Numbered from the stretch's first letter, positions 24,903 to 34,851 are shown. The stretch is DNA of 64,000 bases from Vibrio litoralis DSM 17657 (GCF_000426765.1 NZ_AUFZ01000005.1:25737-89736), one strand, 5' to 3'. Notes: generated by a model not told the origin, from the letters alone. Made by a program: numbers and translations.

Positions 24903-25711
24903 GCGTCAAACACCTGTGATTGTTTATTATTGTGGTTAGGCGGCGTTCCGCTTCCACCTGAATTGATGACTTTCATTTTAATTCCAAACATATCGCGATA
25001 GATGATGCCTTTAACATGGAAGAAAAATGGTAGAACAAGGATAAAGCCGATCCCATAGAAAAGAGCCGCGGCAAAAAACATAAAGAGAATCAAAGCATAA
25101 ACTGCCGCGATGGTTAGAAGTTTCTTATTAACTGCACGAAAAGACAGTAACAATGACTTCATAGGTGTCATTCTCTTTTCACACACCAGAAAAACAGAAT
25201 TACTGAAAGTCATTGAAATATATAAAGATAGGAAAGGCAAGATCGCCCCTGCCAGACCTTGGAGTACTAATCCCATCAGAGTGACTAGCATGACTGGAAT
25301 AGTAAAATGTAATCCCTTAAAGATGTGATTCGTCTTGGTTTTAAAGCCTGTAGCATGACTCATCGCCATTAAACAAACGCCCGCATATAATGGCGCACTG
25401 ATAATTTCGTAGCTAAAATTAGCGACCATGACAGATTGAATGATGTTTTCTATTTGAGTGGAATCTGCACTGCCATCAAGCAGAGTAAAAAGAATGCTAG
25501 GATCACCAAGCTGTAATTTTAACGCCACCATAAATATTGCAATTTGCAAAATAATTAGCACGCCGATCGTTGGGGAAAATGACCAGAAATTTTTACGAGT
25601 AAGCTGCCATGCTTCTTTAATGATGTTGGCTGCTTTTAGTTCGTATTGCCCTGATAGCGCGGTATCTATATTGCCACCGACATTAAACTCTTTTTCTACA
25701 TTATCATTCAT
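24899..25711 (-). CDS. Inner-membrane protein, unknown function
   Basis: This 270-residue protein has about six membrane helices (for example IGVLIILQIAIFMVAL and YALILFMFFAAALFYGIGF). It has a polar N-terminus, amphipathic helix KAANIIKEAWQLTRKNFWSF and a Gly/Pro/Asn-rich tail. The plan resembles YciC/DUF975-like integral membrane proteins of glycerophosphoryl or BPSS1780 type, but I cannot assign a family. First gene of the operon with the Bax-like hydrolase. Confidence 0.7.
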   Translation of the reverse strand: MNDNVEKEFNVGGNIDTALSGQYELKAANIIKEAWQLTRKNFWSFSPTIGVLIILQIAIFMVALKLQLGDPSILFTLLDGSADSTQIENIIQSVMVANFSYEIISAPLYAGVCLMAMSHATGFKTKTNHIFKGLHFTIPVMLVTLMGLVLQGLAGAILPFLSLYISMTFSNSVFLVCEKRMTPMKSLLLSFRAVNKKLLTIAAVYALILFMFFAAALFYGIGFILVLPFFFHVKGIIYRDMFGIKMKVINSGGSGTPPNHNNKQSQVFDA

Positions 25712-25960
25712 AAAATGGGGATCCAGGATTTCTAACTAGCATAATTGTGGCTCATTATACTCAAGACACCTTAATATGCGAGTTTGTGTCTATTTCATTT
25801 TGTAAAAGCATAGATTGGTAAATCATTGTTATTCTTTTTTGTATATCAGGTATGAATAGATGATAATTAATAACTTCATAGTAAAAAAATGCTATGAATT
25901 ACACTTAATGGCGACTATGATTCGCCCTCAAATTTTTGTGTCTAACATCGCTGTTCTTTC

Positions 25961-27118
25961 TTGGGAGAAATACAGAAATTGAACGTTGAATCTACTCAAA
26001 CTTCTACCGTTATCCAGCTGACTGGTATCAGCAAAAGTTTTGATGGTAAATCCATCATTGAAAATTTCGATCTTAATGTTAACCATGGTGAGTTCTTAAC
26101 TATTTTAGGACCTTCTGGCTGTGGTAAAACAACGGTATTAAGGATGATTGCAGGGTTTGAAACGGTTGATTCCGGCAAGATTCTACTAGCAAGTGAAGAT
26201 GTGACTGAACAACCTCCCGAGCAAAGACACGTTAATACTGTATTTCAAAGTTATGCCCTTTTCCCTCACATGACCGTGTTTGAAAATGTTGCCTTCGGTC
26301 TACGTATGCAAAAAGTAGCGCAAACGGAAATAGAGGCGAGAGTTGAGGAAGCGCTAAAAATGGTTCGATTAGAATCAATGGCACAACGCAAACCTCATCA
26401 ACTTTCTGGTGGTCAACAGCAGCGCATTGCGATTGCGCGAGCAGTGGTTAATAAACCTAAAGTACTGCTTCTCGATGAATCATTATCCGCTTTAGATTAC
26501 AAACTTCGTAAGCAAATGCAGTTAGAGCTGAAACAATTGCAACGTAAGCTTGGTATTACCTTTATTTTTGTTACTCACGATCAAGAAGAAGCGCTTTCAA
26601 TGTCTGATCGCATTATTGTTATGCGTGATGGTGTTATTGAACAAGATGGCTCACCGCGTGAAATTTACGAAGAGCCAAAAAACCTATTTGTCGCCAGCTT
26701 TATCGGTGAGATTAATACCTTTGAAGCCAAGGTAGTGAAGCGTAATGATGAGAAGACAATCACCGCTTTAATTGAAGGTATTGAATGCTCAGTGCATTAC
26801 AAGCACCCTGTCCAACCCGGCCAACATCTTAATGTTCTTCTTCGTCCTGAAGATATACGCATTGAAGAGATCAAAGAATCTGAAGATATTGGTATTGTTG
26901 GTCATGTAACAGAACGTACTTATAAGGGTATGACTTTAGATTCTGTAGTTGAACTTGAGTCAGGGATGCGAGTGATGGTCAGTGAGTTCTTTAATGAAGA
27001 CGATCCTGATGTCGATCACTCGATTGGCCAAAAAGTTTCGATTACTTGGGTAGAAAGCTGGGAAGTTGTTTTACCACAAGATGGCGATTCTCATACTAAC
27101 CATGAAGAAATAGAGTAG
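25961..27118 (+). CDS. potA: Spermidine/putrescine ABC transporter ATP-binding protein
   Basis: This 385-residue ATPase powers polyamine uptake. Walker A is [12 protein letters not shown], the signature [14 protein letters not shown] and Walker [13 protein letters not shown]; the C-terminal TOBE domain has [11 protein letters not shown] keep the TTG at 25961 because the encoded MGEIQKLN aligns with E. coli PotA MGQSKKLN. However, a GGAGA better spaced for a TTG at 25979 lies just inside, so the start is uncertain. potB follows after 6 bases. Confidence 0.93.
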   Translation: MGEIQKLNVESTQTSTVIQLTGISKSFDGKSIIENFDLNVNHGEFLTILGPSGCGKTTVLRMIAGFETVDSGKILLASEDVTEQPPEQRHVNTVFQSYALFPHMTVFENVAFGLRMQKVAQTEIEARVEEALKMVRLESMAQRKPHQLSGGQQQRIAIARAVVNKPKVLLLDESLSALDYKLRKQMQLELKQLQRKLGITFIFVTHDQEEALSMSDRIIVMRDGVIEQDGSPREIYEEPKNLFVASFIGEINTFEAKVVKRNDEKTITALIEGIECSVHYKHPVQPGQHLNVLLRPEDIRIEEIKESEDIGIVGHVTERTYKGMTLDSVVELESGMRVMVSEFFNEDDPDVDHSIGQKVSITWVESWEVVLPQDGDSHTNHEEIE

Positions 27119-27124
27119 ATACAA

Positions 27125-27979
27125 ATGAAGAAACTCAATCTTCAAAATAGCATAGTACTTGTGATTGTTTCATGGCTGATGCTGTTTGTCTTTATTCCAA
27201 ATTTGATGATTATCATTACCAGTTTTTTAACACGTGATGAAGCCAATCTAATCGAATTAACCTTTACGCTAAGCAACTATGCTCGCTTGCTTGATCCGCT
27301 TTATGCCAAAGTCATGCTGCATTCATTGTACATGGCGGTTGTGGCAACAGGCTTGTGTTTGCTTATTGGTTACCCTTTTGCATATATTGTCGCAAAAATG
27401 CCAGTCAAGGTTCGTCCATTTATGCTGTTTATGGTCATTGTGCCATTTTGGACCAACTCATTGATTCGTACTTACGGCTTAAAAATTGTCCTAGGTACTC
27501 AAGGTATTGTGAATAAAAGCTTAATGGCGATAGGCGTGATTGAGCATCCAATACGCATTATGTATACCGAAACAGCGGTAATGATAGGTCTAGTCTATAT
27601 CCTACTCCCTTTCATGATTTTGCCTTTGTATTCAGCGATTGAAAAGTTAGACCGCACCTATATTGAAGCAGCAAGAGATCTTGGAGCCAATAAGCTCCAA
27701 ACTCTATTAAAGGTTGTCTTACCCCTCACCATGCCAGGTATTATTGGCGGTTGTTTATTAGTATTGTTGCCCGCTTTAGGTATGTTCTACGTTTCTGACC
27801 TACTCGGTGGCGCGAAAAACTTACTGATTGGTAACGTAATTAAGAGCCAAGTGCTCAATGCTCGTGATTGGCCATTTGGTGCCGCAACGAGTATCGCATT
27901 AACCCTAGTGATGGCATTGATGCTTTATGCCTACTATCGTGCCGGTAAATTATTGAATAAAAAAGTGGAGTTAGACTGA
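27125..27979 (+). CDS. potB: Spermidine/putrescine ABC transporter permease PotB
   Basis: This 284-residue permease has six membrane helices and the EAA loop YIEAARDLGANKLQTLLKVV, which contacts PotA. It ends overlapping potC (TGATG). Part of potABCD. Confidence 0.93.
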   Translation: MKKLNLQNSIVLVIVSWLMLFVFIPNLMIIITSFLTRDEANLIELTFTLSNYARLLDPLYAKVMLHSLYMAVVATGLCLLIGYPFAYIVAKMPVKVRPFMLFMVIVPFWTNSLIRTYGLKIVLGTQGIVNKSLMAIGVIEHPIRIMYTETAVMIGLVYILLPFMILPLYSAIEKLDRTYIEAARDLGANKLQTLLKVVLPLTMPGIIGGCLLVLLPALGMFYVSDLLGGAKNLLIGNVIKSQVLNARDWPFGAATSIALTLVMALMLYAYYRAGKLLNKKVELD

Positions 27980-28764
27980 TGAAAAAGTCTATTGGTGGAA
28001 CGGTAGCCAAGTCTAGCTTTATGAGTTTGGTCTACCTGTTTTTATACCTGCCTATTATTGTTTTGATCGTAAACTCATTTAATGCCAGTAAATTTGGCAT
28101 TAAATGGGGCGGATTTACGACTAAGTGGTATAGCGACTTAATGAATAATGACAGCTTAATCCAAGCTGCTGGTCATTCAATCACGGTGGCAGTCTTTTCC
28201 GCTACCGCAGCAACCATTATTGGTAGCTTAGCGGCTGTCGCGCTGTTTCGATATCAGTTTAAAGGTAAAGGCGCGGTTAACGGCCTACTGTTTGTTGTCA
28301 TGATGTCGCCGGATATTGTGATGGCAATTTCATTACTTGCCTTGTTTTTGGTAGTAGGTTTCCAGTTAGGGCTAATTACCCTGCTTATTTCGCACATTAC
28401 CTTTTGTTTGCCTTTTGTTGTGGTGACGGTTTACAGCCGCTTAAAAGGCTTCGATGTGAAAATGCTGGAAGCGGCGAAAGATTTAGGTGCCAGTGAATGG
28501 ATTATTCTAAAACGTATCATTTTACCTTTAGCTAAACCTGCGGTTGCCGCTGGTTGGTTGCTGAGTTTTACCCTATCGCTTGATGATGTCATTATCAGTT
28601 CTTTTGTAACGGGGCCAAGCTATGAAATTTTGCCGTTGAAAATTTACTCTATGGTTAAAGTGGGTATCTCTCCAGAAGTGAATGCTCTGGCAACCGTGAT
28701 GTTAGTCGTCTCTTTAATGTTGGTTATGTGCTCACAGGCTTTAGCTCGAGATAAAGTGAAGTAA
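27979..28764 (+). CDS. potC: Spermidine/putrescine ABC transporter permease PotC
   Basis: This 261-residue permease partners PotB. It has six membrane helices and the EAA loop MLEAAKDLGASEWIILKRII. The N-terminus SLVYLFLYLPIIVLIVNSFN is typical of PotC. A 144-bp gap with a hairpin separates it from potD. Confidence 0.93.
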   Translation: MKKSIGGTVAKSSFMSLVYLFLYLPIIVLIVNSFNASKFGIKWGGFTTKWYSDLMNNDSLIQAAGHSITVAVFSATAATIIGSLAAVALFRYQFKGKGAVNGLLFVVMMSPDIVMAISLLALFLVVGFQLGLITLLISHITFCLPFVVVTVYSRLKGFDVKMLEAAKDLGASEWIILKRIILPLAKPAVAAGWLLSFTLSLDDVIISSFVTGPSYEILPLKIYSMVKVGISPEVNALATVMLVVSLMLVMCSQALARDKVK

Positions 28765-28832
28765 AACCAACATAAGTTACCGAAGAAATACTTTAAAAAA
28801 CAATTTATATGACTATACTCACACTATTTTGA

Positions 28833-28868
28833 AGCTAATGATAACTCTGAAAAAGATGATCATTAGCT
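28833..28868 (+). promoter_or_regulatory. Inverted repeat between potC and potD
   Basis: AGCTAATGAT/ATCATTAGCT is a perfect 10-bp stem with a 16-nt loop and no T run. Such hairpins in transporter operons often protect upstream mRNA ends or allow partial termination, giving excess binding protein. Confidence 0.5.
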
Positions 28869-28908
28869 AAAGTGTTAATAAATAAAAATTCCATACTGGG
28901 GGAAATCA

Positions 28909-29955
28909 ATGAAGACATGGTCTAAGTTTTTTGTCGGTGCAGCACTAGCGGCTACATTTACCACAGGTTATGCGTATGCTGAAGATAAAGAACTTTATTT
29001 TTATAACTGGTCTGAGTATATCCCAAATGAAGTTTTACAAGACTTCACCAAAGAAACTGGAATTAAAGTCATTTACTCTACTTATGAATCCAATGAGTCA
29101 ATGTACGCCAAGTTAAAAACACAAGGTAAAGGCTACGATTTAGTGGTGCCTTCTACTTACTTTGTATCTAAAATGCGTAAAGAAGGCATGTTGATGAAAA
29201 TCGACCACGCCAAGCTTTCTCACTTTGTCGATTTGGATCCTAATTATCTAGACAAACCTTTTGACCCAGGTAACAACTACTCTATCCCTTATATTTGGGG
29301 CGCAACAGGTATCGGTATCAACACTGATATGTTAGATAAATCATCAATCAAAAAATGGGATGATTTATGGGATCCAAAATGGGTTGGCCAATTAATGATG
29401 ATGGATGACCCTCGTGAGTTATTCCAAATTGCCTTAACCAAATTAGGCTACTCAGGCAATACCACCGATCCAGAACAGATTAAGCAAGCTTACCTTGAGC
29501 TGAAAAAGCTAATGCCAAACGTATTAGTATTTAACTCAGATTTCCCTGCTAACCCTTATTTAGCCGGTGAAACATCACTAGGTATGTTGTGGAATGGTTC
29601 GGCTTATATGGCTCGTCAAGAAGGCGCTCCAATTCATATTATTTGGCCAGAAAAAGGAACCATCTTCTGGATGGATAGTTTAGCAATCCCTTCTGGCGCA
29701 AAAAATACTGAAGCGGCATATAAAATGATTAACTTCTTATTACGTCCAGAAAATGCGGCAAAAATTGCAATGGAAATAGGTTACCCTACACCGGTTAAAA
29801 CAGCCTACCCACTGCTGCCGAAAGAATTTGCTAATGACGAGAATGTTTTCCCACCACAGAAAGTATTAGATTCTGGTGAGTGGCAAGATGATGTTGGTGA
29901 TGCTAACGTGCTATATGAAGAGTATTTCCAAAAGCTTAAAGTAGATATGAACTAG
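28909..29955 (+). CDS. potD: Spermidine/putrescine-binding periplasmic protein PotD
   Basis: This 348-residue protein has a signal peptide ending TGYAYA and mature start EDKELYFYNWSEYIPNEVL. Ligand-pocket stretches SIPYIWGATGIGINT and LWNGSAYMARQEG are typical of PotD. It delivers polyamines to PotBC. GGGGG precedes the start. Only one potD copy is present here, unlike some vibrios that have two. Confidence 0.94.
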   Translation: MKTWSKFFVGAALAATFTTGYAYAEDKELYFYNWSEYIPNEVLQDFTKETGIKVIYSTYESNESMYAKLKTQGKGYDLVVPSTYFVSKMRKEGMLMKIDHAKLSHFVDLDPNYLDKPFDPGNNYSIPYIWGATGIGINTDMLDKSSIKKWDDLWDPKWVGQLMMMDDPRELFQIALTKLGYSGNTTDPEQIKQAYLELKKLMPNVLVFNSDFPANPYLAGETSLGMLWNGSAYMARQEGAPIHIIWPEKGTIFWMDSLAIPSGAKNTEAAYKMINFLLRPENAAKIAMEIGYPTPVKTAYPLLPKEFANDENVFPPQKVLDSGEWQDDVGDANVLYEEYFQKLKVDMN

Positions 29956-29985
29956 TCTTTACACAAAGATCATAAGTAACCAATG

Positions 29986-30018
29986 AAAACCACTGGGATG
30001 AATAGTCTCAGTGGTTTT
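29986..30018 (+). terminator. Intrinsic terminator of potABCD
   Basis: AAAACCACTG/CAGTGGTTTT with a 13-nt loop and T run, 30 bases past the potD stop. Confidence 0.85.
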
Positions 30019-30053
30019 TTACATTAACTGGAGCAGAAATTACATGAGTTGGA

Positions 30054-30767
30054 TTAGAGTTTTAGTAGTTGTTCAACAAGCTTAGGCACTTCAATACTTG
30101 CTTTTCCATATCGCTTCTCAGCAAACTCGCTTTCTACCGCACTCGGTTCTAGGTTAATTTCGATGGTATGTGCGCCATGCATTTTAGCATCATGAACAAA
30201 TCCTGCTGCGGGATAAACGACGCCAGACGTACCAATAGAGATAAATAAATCGGCGTCTTCAATGGCTGCATAGATTTCCGCCATTTGTAGCGGCATTTCT
30301 CCAAACCATACGATATGTGGCCTCAGTGGATTTGGAATTTGGCAACAATGACATAAGTCATGAACATCTAGATCTTCATAACGTTCAATTACTTGGTTAG
30401 ACTCTGGGCAGCGAACTTTAAATAGCTCACCATGCATATGAATAATATTGTGACTTCCACCTCTTTCGTGCAAGTTGTCGATATTTTGAGTCACAATCGT
30501 TACTTTACCATCAAGTTTGCTCTCAAGTTCAGCTAAAGCTACGTGAGCGAGATTCGGCTCGATATGCTTATCTTGCAGTCCTTTGCGGCGTTGGTTATAA
30601 AAGTTTTGTACCAATTCAGGGTTGTAGCTATAACCTTCCGGAGTCGCGACATCTTCAATTCTATGATTTTCCCATAATCCATCTTGAGATCGGAAAGTTT
30701 GGATGCCAGATTCTGCTGATATACCAGCCCCTGTCAGGACCACAATGTTTTGATATGGGAAGTTCAT
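30054..30767 (-). CDS. cobB: NAD-dependent protein deacylase CobB (sirtuin)
   Basis: This 237-residue sirtuin removes acyl groups from lysines using NAD. It has the Rossmann motif [17 protein letters not shown], catalytic region [12 protein letters not shown]...HMHGELF, a zinc-binding Cys set (VRCPES, LCHCCQ) and [16 protein letters not shown] supplies Tyr and Arg, the pair linked to desuccinylation in this class. I start at the ATG at 30767; upstream in-frame starts give a basic extension not seen in the family. Confidence 0.93.
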   Translation of the reverse strand: MNFPYQNIVVLTGAGISAESGIQTFRSQDGLWENHRIEDVATPEGYSYNPELVQNFYNQRRKGLQDKHIEPNLAHVALAELESKLDGKVTIVTQNIDNLHERGGSHNIIHMHGELFKVRCPESNQVIERYEDLDVHDLCHCCQIPNPLRPHIVWFGEMPLQMAEIYAAIEDADLFISIGTSGVVYPAAGFVHDAKMHGAHTIEINLEPSAVESEFAEKRYGKASIEVPKLVEQLLKL

Positions 30768-30803
30768 TCGAATCCTTTTGAGGTAATGATTTGTCTTAAT
30801 CTT

Positions 30804-30859
30804 TATACCCAAGTAACTTCAAGGTGCAAGTTTCAGCATCTTGAAGTCACTTGGGTATA
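30804..30859. repeat. Intergenic palindromic repeat, full copy 1
   Basis: Arms TATACCCAAGTAACTTCAAG and CTTGAAGTCACTTGGGTATA pair with a single G-T type mismatch around a 16-nt loop. Further full or half copies lie at 31083, 34457, 36056, 57802 and 59720. Confidence 0.85.
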
Positions 30860-31082
30860 TAAGGATAATTTATCTTGTCTATTCATGTAATTGCAACGAC
30901 AAGATAAAAAGTTTTGTCCTAGATCCCTATTTAATATTAATTGATGCAAATAACAGAAGTTATCATCACTAAAGTTAACTATACAAATACCGCTATTTCT
31001 TTGCCGGAGAACAAGCACTTAATGACAATAACTAATAGAATAAGTTATGATTTGCGCCGCTATTGTCCTATCTTTAGTAAGA
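30860..31082. other. AT-rich spacer between two palindromic repeats
   Basis: I see no supported gene here. A 60-codon open frame at 30941-31123 runs into the second repeat and has no ribosome site. The two flanking repeats are in the same orientation, so the block could be an element-bounded insertion. Confidence 0.4.
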
Positions 31083-31138
31083 TATATCCAAGTAACTTCA
31101 AGGTGCGAGTTTCAGTATCTTGAAGTCACTTGGATATA
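31083..31138. repeat. Intergenic palindromic repeat, full copy 2
   Basis: Same element as at 30804, but the outer arms read TATATCCAAG and CTTGGATATA: a C-G pair of copy 1 is replaced by a T-A pair on both arms, so pairing is kept. Confidence 0.85.
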
Positions 31139-31168
31139 TAAACTATCAACTATTTATAAGTGATATCT

Positions 31169-33520
31169 ATGGGTAAAATTTACCAATTCTGTTTGGCCTT
31201 CTTGTTTTTGTTCTCATTAAATGCACATGCAGAATGGGAGCCGACACAACAATCACAAGTCGCAAAAATTACGCCACAAGCACAAAGCATATCGGATAAA
31301 GTTTCTAAACTACCCGATCCTTTATTTATGACGGATGCCGATCATGCAATGGTCGATGAACTACTCTCTACTACCCTTTATCAAATCGACAAGACGACGC
31401 AAGATTTTGATGCATCATTAAAAGAATATCGAACCCAAGGTGGTCAAAAAGCTTGGCTTTCGGCACAAGAAGATTATTTATCACTTCATAGTTTTAATCG
31501 TTCAAAGCAAGACTTACTCAAATTGGTCAATAACCGAGTTTATAATAACTTAACTGGTTTTGGCCCATTTGGGGTGACTCAATTTAAAAACGAAATACAT
31601 ATTACCCAGCTTAACGCTCAATATTTGCTTTTCTTTCAAATTCAGAGTTTTAAGCAATTCATTAAAGACCTAGCAATATCCCCAGTACCGGTTATTGTCA
31701 CCATCATCAAGCTATTCCTTGTTTATCTAATTTTAAATTGGTGGCTCCGAAATAGCCCTGAAATGATCAAGCAATTTCGCAAAGCAAAGTTAGATTCTCC
31801 AGCAAGCGCTCCACCAATATGGGTTCGTTTATTGTGGTACATCAGTAAAGCAAATAAGCCAATTGCGTGGTTAATTGCGATTACGGTTTCCTTAGATATC
31901 CTTTCAGGCTTACAAAGCCTACAACACGTCAAGTTCTTAGATATTTTCACTTGGTGGATCTTGGGTGGATCTATCGCGGTTAAATTCATCTTAGAGTTCG
32001 TGTACCGAAATAGTCGCAGTACCTCTAAAGATATCATTGCTATTCGACTATCCACCATTCGTTACTACGTTTGGAGTGTGATTGGCGCAGGCGTTTTATT
32101 ACAAATTACTAAGACGACTGTTGGTGAAGGTACCATTTATCACTGGGTTTCTAGCTTGATGTTTCTATGGTTTATCTTAATTACCATCGTTGTATTAAGA
32201 AAATGGAAACCATACGTATTTAGTGACAATAACGTTAATCTAGACCACCCTATTTGGGCGCAATGGGCGATTAATCATAAAGATAGTTTTAGTCTATCAA
32301 CGATTGCCACGGCGATAATGACATTTTGGATTTTTACCCGTCATTTGAAGCAATTCGTGATTTCAAACTTATCTCAATATGCCATTTTCAGCCAAGCACT
32401 TGCCTACTTGTTCCGTATTGAAGTGGCGAAACAAAGTGATAATGGGGGGCAAAACACTAACTTACTTCCTCTTTCTGGTGACGAAATTTTCCAATATGTT
32501 TTACCTGGTCGAGAAGACAGTGAGTTAATTAGTTATGCTTCTGATGAAATTAAGCAACTCTCACGCTATGTATTAACTGATAGCCCTGCTATGTGTGTCG
32601 TTTCAGGTGAACGAGGCATTGGTACCACAACATTATTAAAACAGATTCTATACCGTGTTAATAATGCTGAGCCGATTTATTTAAACTGCCCTAATTCTGG
32701 TTATGCAGAATTAGTTGCTAATTTAGCAGAGCAAATCGGGTTAAGCCGTGAATCGACCGACATCCAACTTTTAACTCATTTACGTAAAAGTGAAACTTGT
32801 TATTTATTTGCCGTCGACAATGCACAAAGACTTGTCAAACCTATGGTTGGAGGGCTTTCTGGGCTTATTAAGTTTGCGAATTTAATGCGCCGTTCTAAGA
32901 AAAATCACCGCGTATTATTGGCGATTGAAAAATCAAGCTGGCGCTTTGTCGACCGCGCAAGAGGCGAACGTCTATTATTTGATTTAGTAGCATTTATGCC
33001 TCGTTGGTCTGAAGCACAAATCACCAACTTGCTCGATTCACGTTTAAATAAAGAGTTAGAAAACCCAGTGTCATTTGATGATTTGAATCTACCTAAACAG
33101 TGGGATCAGGATGATCTTTCAGAAGAAGAACGTATGCGCCAAGGTTTTTACCGTATCTTATGGCACTACGCGGACGGAAACCCTACTGTCGCTCTGCGTT
33201 TCTTCCGCTTGTCTTTACGTAAAGATCAAACTACGGAAAAAATCGTAGTGCGCCTTTTTCAAGCACCAGAATCTGAAGAACTTGAAAAAATGCCAAAGCC
33301 TATGCTGGCCATTTTGCGCTCAATTGTGCAGCTTGAAATATCGACCCCAGAAGAACTTTCAGAATGTACTCAGCTCACTATTCCTGAAGTTATTGGTACA
33401 TTACGCTACTTTGAAAGCCGTAATTACATTGAATGGTCAGATGATAAAGCGAAAATTTCCGATCACTGGTATCGATACATTACCAACGCCTTGCACCGTC
33501 AACATTTATTGGTGAAGTAA
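31169..33520 (+). CDS. Large inner-membrane protein with a degenerate P-loop ATPase domain
   Basis: This 783-residue protein has a signal peptide (to about residue 22), a periplasmic helical region (to about 160), and six or so membrane helices (about 175-400). A cytoplasmic P-loop-like domain and a C-terminal winged-helix-like part (PEELSECTQLTIPEVIGTL) follow. The P-loop reads SGERGIGTTTLLK, with Thr where Walker A Lys should be, and the Walker B strand YLFAVDNAQ lacks the usual acidic pair. It is one base from an MscS channel gene, so it probably regulates or senses for that channel. Family not recognised. Start chosen at ATG 31169. Confidence 0.7.
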   Translation: MGKIYQFCLAFLFLFSLNAHAEWEPTQQSQVAKITPQAQSISDKVSKLPDPLFMTDADHAMVDELLSTTLYQIDKTTQDFDASLKEYRTQGGQKAWLSAQEDYLSLHSFNRSKQDLLKLVNNRVYNNLTGFGPFGVTQFKNEIHITQLNAQYLLFFQIQSFKQFIKDLAISPVPVIVTIIKLFLVYLILNWWLRNSPEMIKQFRKAKLDSPASAPPIWVRLLWYISKANKPIAWLIAITVSLDILSGLQSLQHVKFLDIFTWWILGGSIAVKFILEFVYRNSRSTSKDIIAIRLSTIRYYVWSVIGAGVLLQITKTTVGEGTIYHWVSSLMFLWFILITIVVLRKWKPYVFSDNNVNLDHPIWAQWAINHKDSFSLSTIATAIMTFWIFTRHLKQFVISNLSQYAIFSQALAYLFRIEVAKQSDNGGQNTNLLPLSGDEIFQYVLPGREDSELISYASDEIKQLSRYVLTDSPAMCVVSGERGIGTTTLLKQILYRVNNAEPIYLNCPNSGYAELVANLAEQIGLSRESTDIQLLTHLRKSETCYLFAVDNAQRLVKPMVGGLSGLIKFANLMRRSKKNHRVLLAIEKSSWRFVDRARGERLLFDLVAFMPRWSEAQITNLLDSRLNKELENPVSFDDLNLPKQWDQDDLSEEERMRQGFYRILWHYADGNPTVALRFFRLSLRKDQTTEKIVVRLFQAPESEELEKMPKPMLAILRSIVQLEISTPEELSECTQLTIPEVIGTLRYFESRNYIEWSDDKAKISDHWYRYITNALHRQHLLVK

Positions 33521-33521
33521 T

Positions 33522-34409
33522 ATGAAAAAGTTTCTTAGTTTAATCGTCTTATTGATGGTGAGTTCAACTGCTCTAGCTGCAGAAGGAACAGAAGAACATT
33601 TAGACAATATAGTGCAATTTACTAGCCTGATTCGTTGGGGCGGTGTATTTTTCTCTTTCTTTGTCATCTTGGCTTCTTGGATACTATTACGATTTACGAA
33701 TCGCCTAGTCGAAACCTTTAGTACCCAATTCGTACAGTATCGAATGGTGCTACAAAAGTTGCAGTCTTTCTTCCAGTTTTTCGTATATATGACAGCCGGT
33801 TTAGTTGTCTTTATGATTAGCTTTCGGATCAATGACCAAATTCTTACGTTGATTGGTGGTACCTTAGCGGTTTCCATCGGCTTTGCATTGAAAGATCTAG
33901 CGGCATCATTCATCGCCGGTTTAACCGTGATGATTGATAGACCTTTCCAAGTTGGTGACCGAGTGACATTTGAAGGTAATTACGGTGATATCATCACGAT
34001 CGGTCTGCGCTCAGTACGCATGCGAACACTGACTGATGACATCATCACAATACCGAATAACAAATTTTTAAGTGAAGTGACCATGAGTGGTAACTACGGC
34101 GCACTTGATATGCAATGTGTGATCCCTTTTTATATTGGAATGGACCAGGATATCAACTTAGCTCGTGATTTGATCCAAGAAGCAGCCTCATCAAGCCGTT
34201 ATATTCACCTACCTAAGCCGGTTGTCGTGTTGGTTAACCAAGAAATTGCTGATAACTACATGGCGATAAAACTCACCTGTAAGGCGTATGTAGTTGATAC
34301 TGTGTATGAGAAGTTATTCGAAACCGATATTACATTACGTGTGATGAAAGAATTTAAACACCACAATATTCAGCCACCAATGATTGCAGTGCGCTCAACC
34401 GTACAGTAG
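33522..34409 (+). CDS. MscS-family mechanosensitive ion channel
   Basis: This 295-residue channel has an N-terminal signal or first helix (MKKFLSLIVLLMVSSTALAA), three membrane helices, the pore-lining helix with small residues (LIGGTLAVSIGFALKDLAA) and the MscS beta domain FQVGDRVTFEGNYGDIITIG, then IPNNKFL. It opens under membrane tension to release solutes. It directly follows the 783-residue membrane protein and probably works with it. Confidence 0.88.
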   Translation: MKKFLSLIVLLMVSSTALAAEGTEEHLDNIVQFTSLIRWGGVFFSFFVILASWILLRFTNRLVETFSTQFVQYRMVLQKLQSFFQFFVYMTAGLVVFMISFRINDQILTLIGGTLAVSIGFALKDLAASFIAGLTVMIDRPFQVGDRVTFEGNYGDIITIGLRSVRMRTLTDDIITIPNNKFLSEVTMSGNYGALDMQCVIPFYIGMDQDINLARDLIQEAASSSRYIHLPKPVVVLVNQEIADNYMAIKLTCKAYVVDTVYEKLFETDITLRVMKEFKHHNIQPPMIAVRSTVQ

Positions 34410-34456
34410 CAATGATTTAACGCTCTAGCTCCCTATACGGTGAGTTTGGGTATATA

Positions 34457-34476
34457 CTTGAAGTCACTTGGGTATA
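34457..34476. repeat. Half copy of the palindromic repeat
   Basis: CTTGAAGTCACTTGGGTATA is identical to the right arm of the element at 30804. It lies between mscS and the DUF2960-like gene. Confidence 0.8.
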
Positions 34477-34538
34477 TAATCCACATAATTAATTTTGAGC
34501 AGTAATTTCGGTTACTGCTTTTTCATTTAAGGCGTTTT

Positions 34539-34811
34539 ATGTCTCGCACAATTTTATACACATACAAAAATGAAGAAAAAACCTTAGCGTTTAGCTACCG
34601 TGATTTTCACTCTATCCATGAAGCAGTTGCCGCTCATGAAGGGATTGATATTCGTGAGTACCTAAAAATGGAGCAATCAATTGAAGCGGTGTCTGATACT
34701 AAGACCGTTCGTAACTACCGCGACGCACATTTTAAAAAGCTTGGTTTTGGTAAAATAACCTTAATGCCGAAAGAGAATATCGGTATTGGTCAGAAGAAGA
34801 AAAATAGCTGA
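34539..34811 (+). CDS. DUF2960-like small protein
   Basis: The 90-residue soluble protein begins MSRTILYTYKNEEKTLAFSY and continues FHSIHEAVAAHEGID and RNYRDAHFKKLGFGKI. This pattern fits the small Vibrio/Shewanella family annotated DUF2960, function unknown. The end is basic (GQKKKNS). It has its own terminator and no operon partners. Confidence 0.65.
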   Translation: MSRTILYTYKNEEKTLAFSYRDFHSIHEAVAAHEGIDIREYLKMEQSIEAVSDTKTVRNYRDAHFKKLGFGKITLMPKENIGIGQKKKNS

Positions 34812-34819
34812 CCGACTAA

Positions 34820-34849
34820 AAAGGCTCGATGAAATGACATCGAGCCTTT
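34820..34849 (+). terminator. Terminator hairpin after the DUF2960-like gene
   Basis: AAAGGCTCGATG/CATCGAGCCTTT with a 6-nt loop, 8 bases after the stop. Confidence 0.85.
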
Positions 34850-34851
34850 GT

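Noticed and set aside
30941..31123. 60-codon frame between the two palindromic repeats
   Set aside because: It reads through the second repeat, has no ribosome site and no conserved-looking segment.
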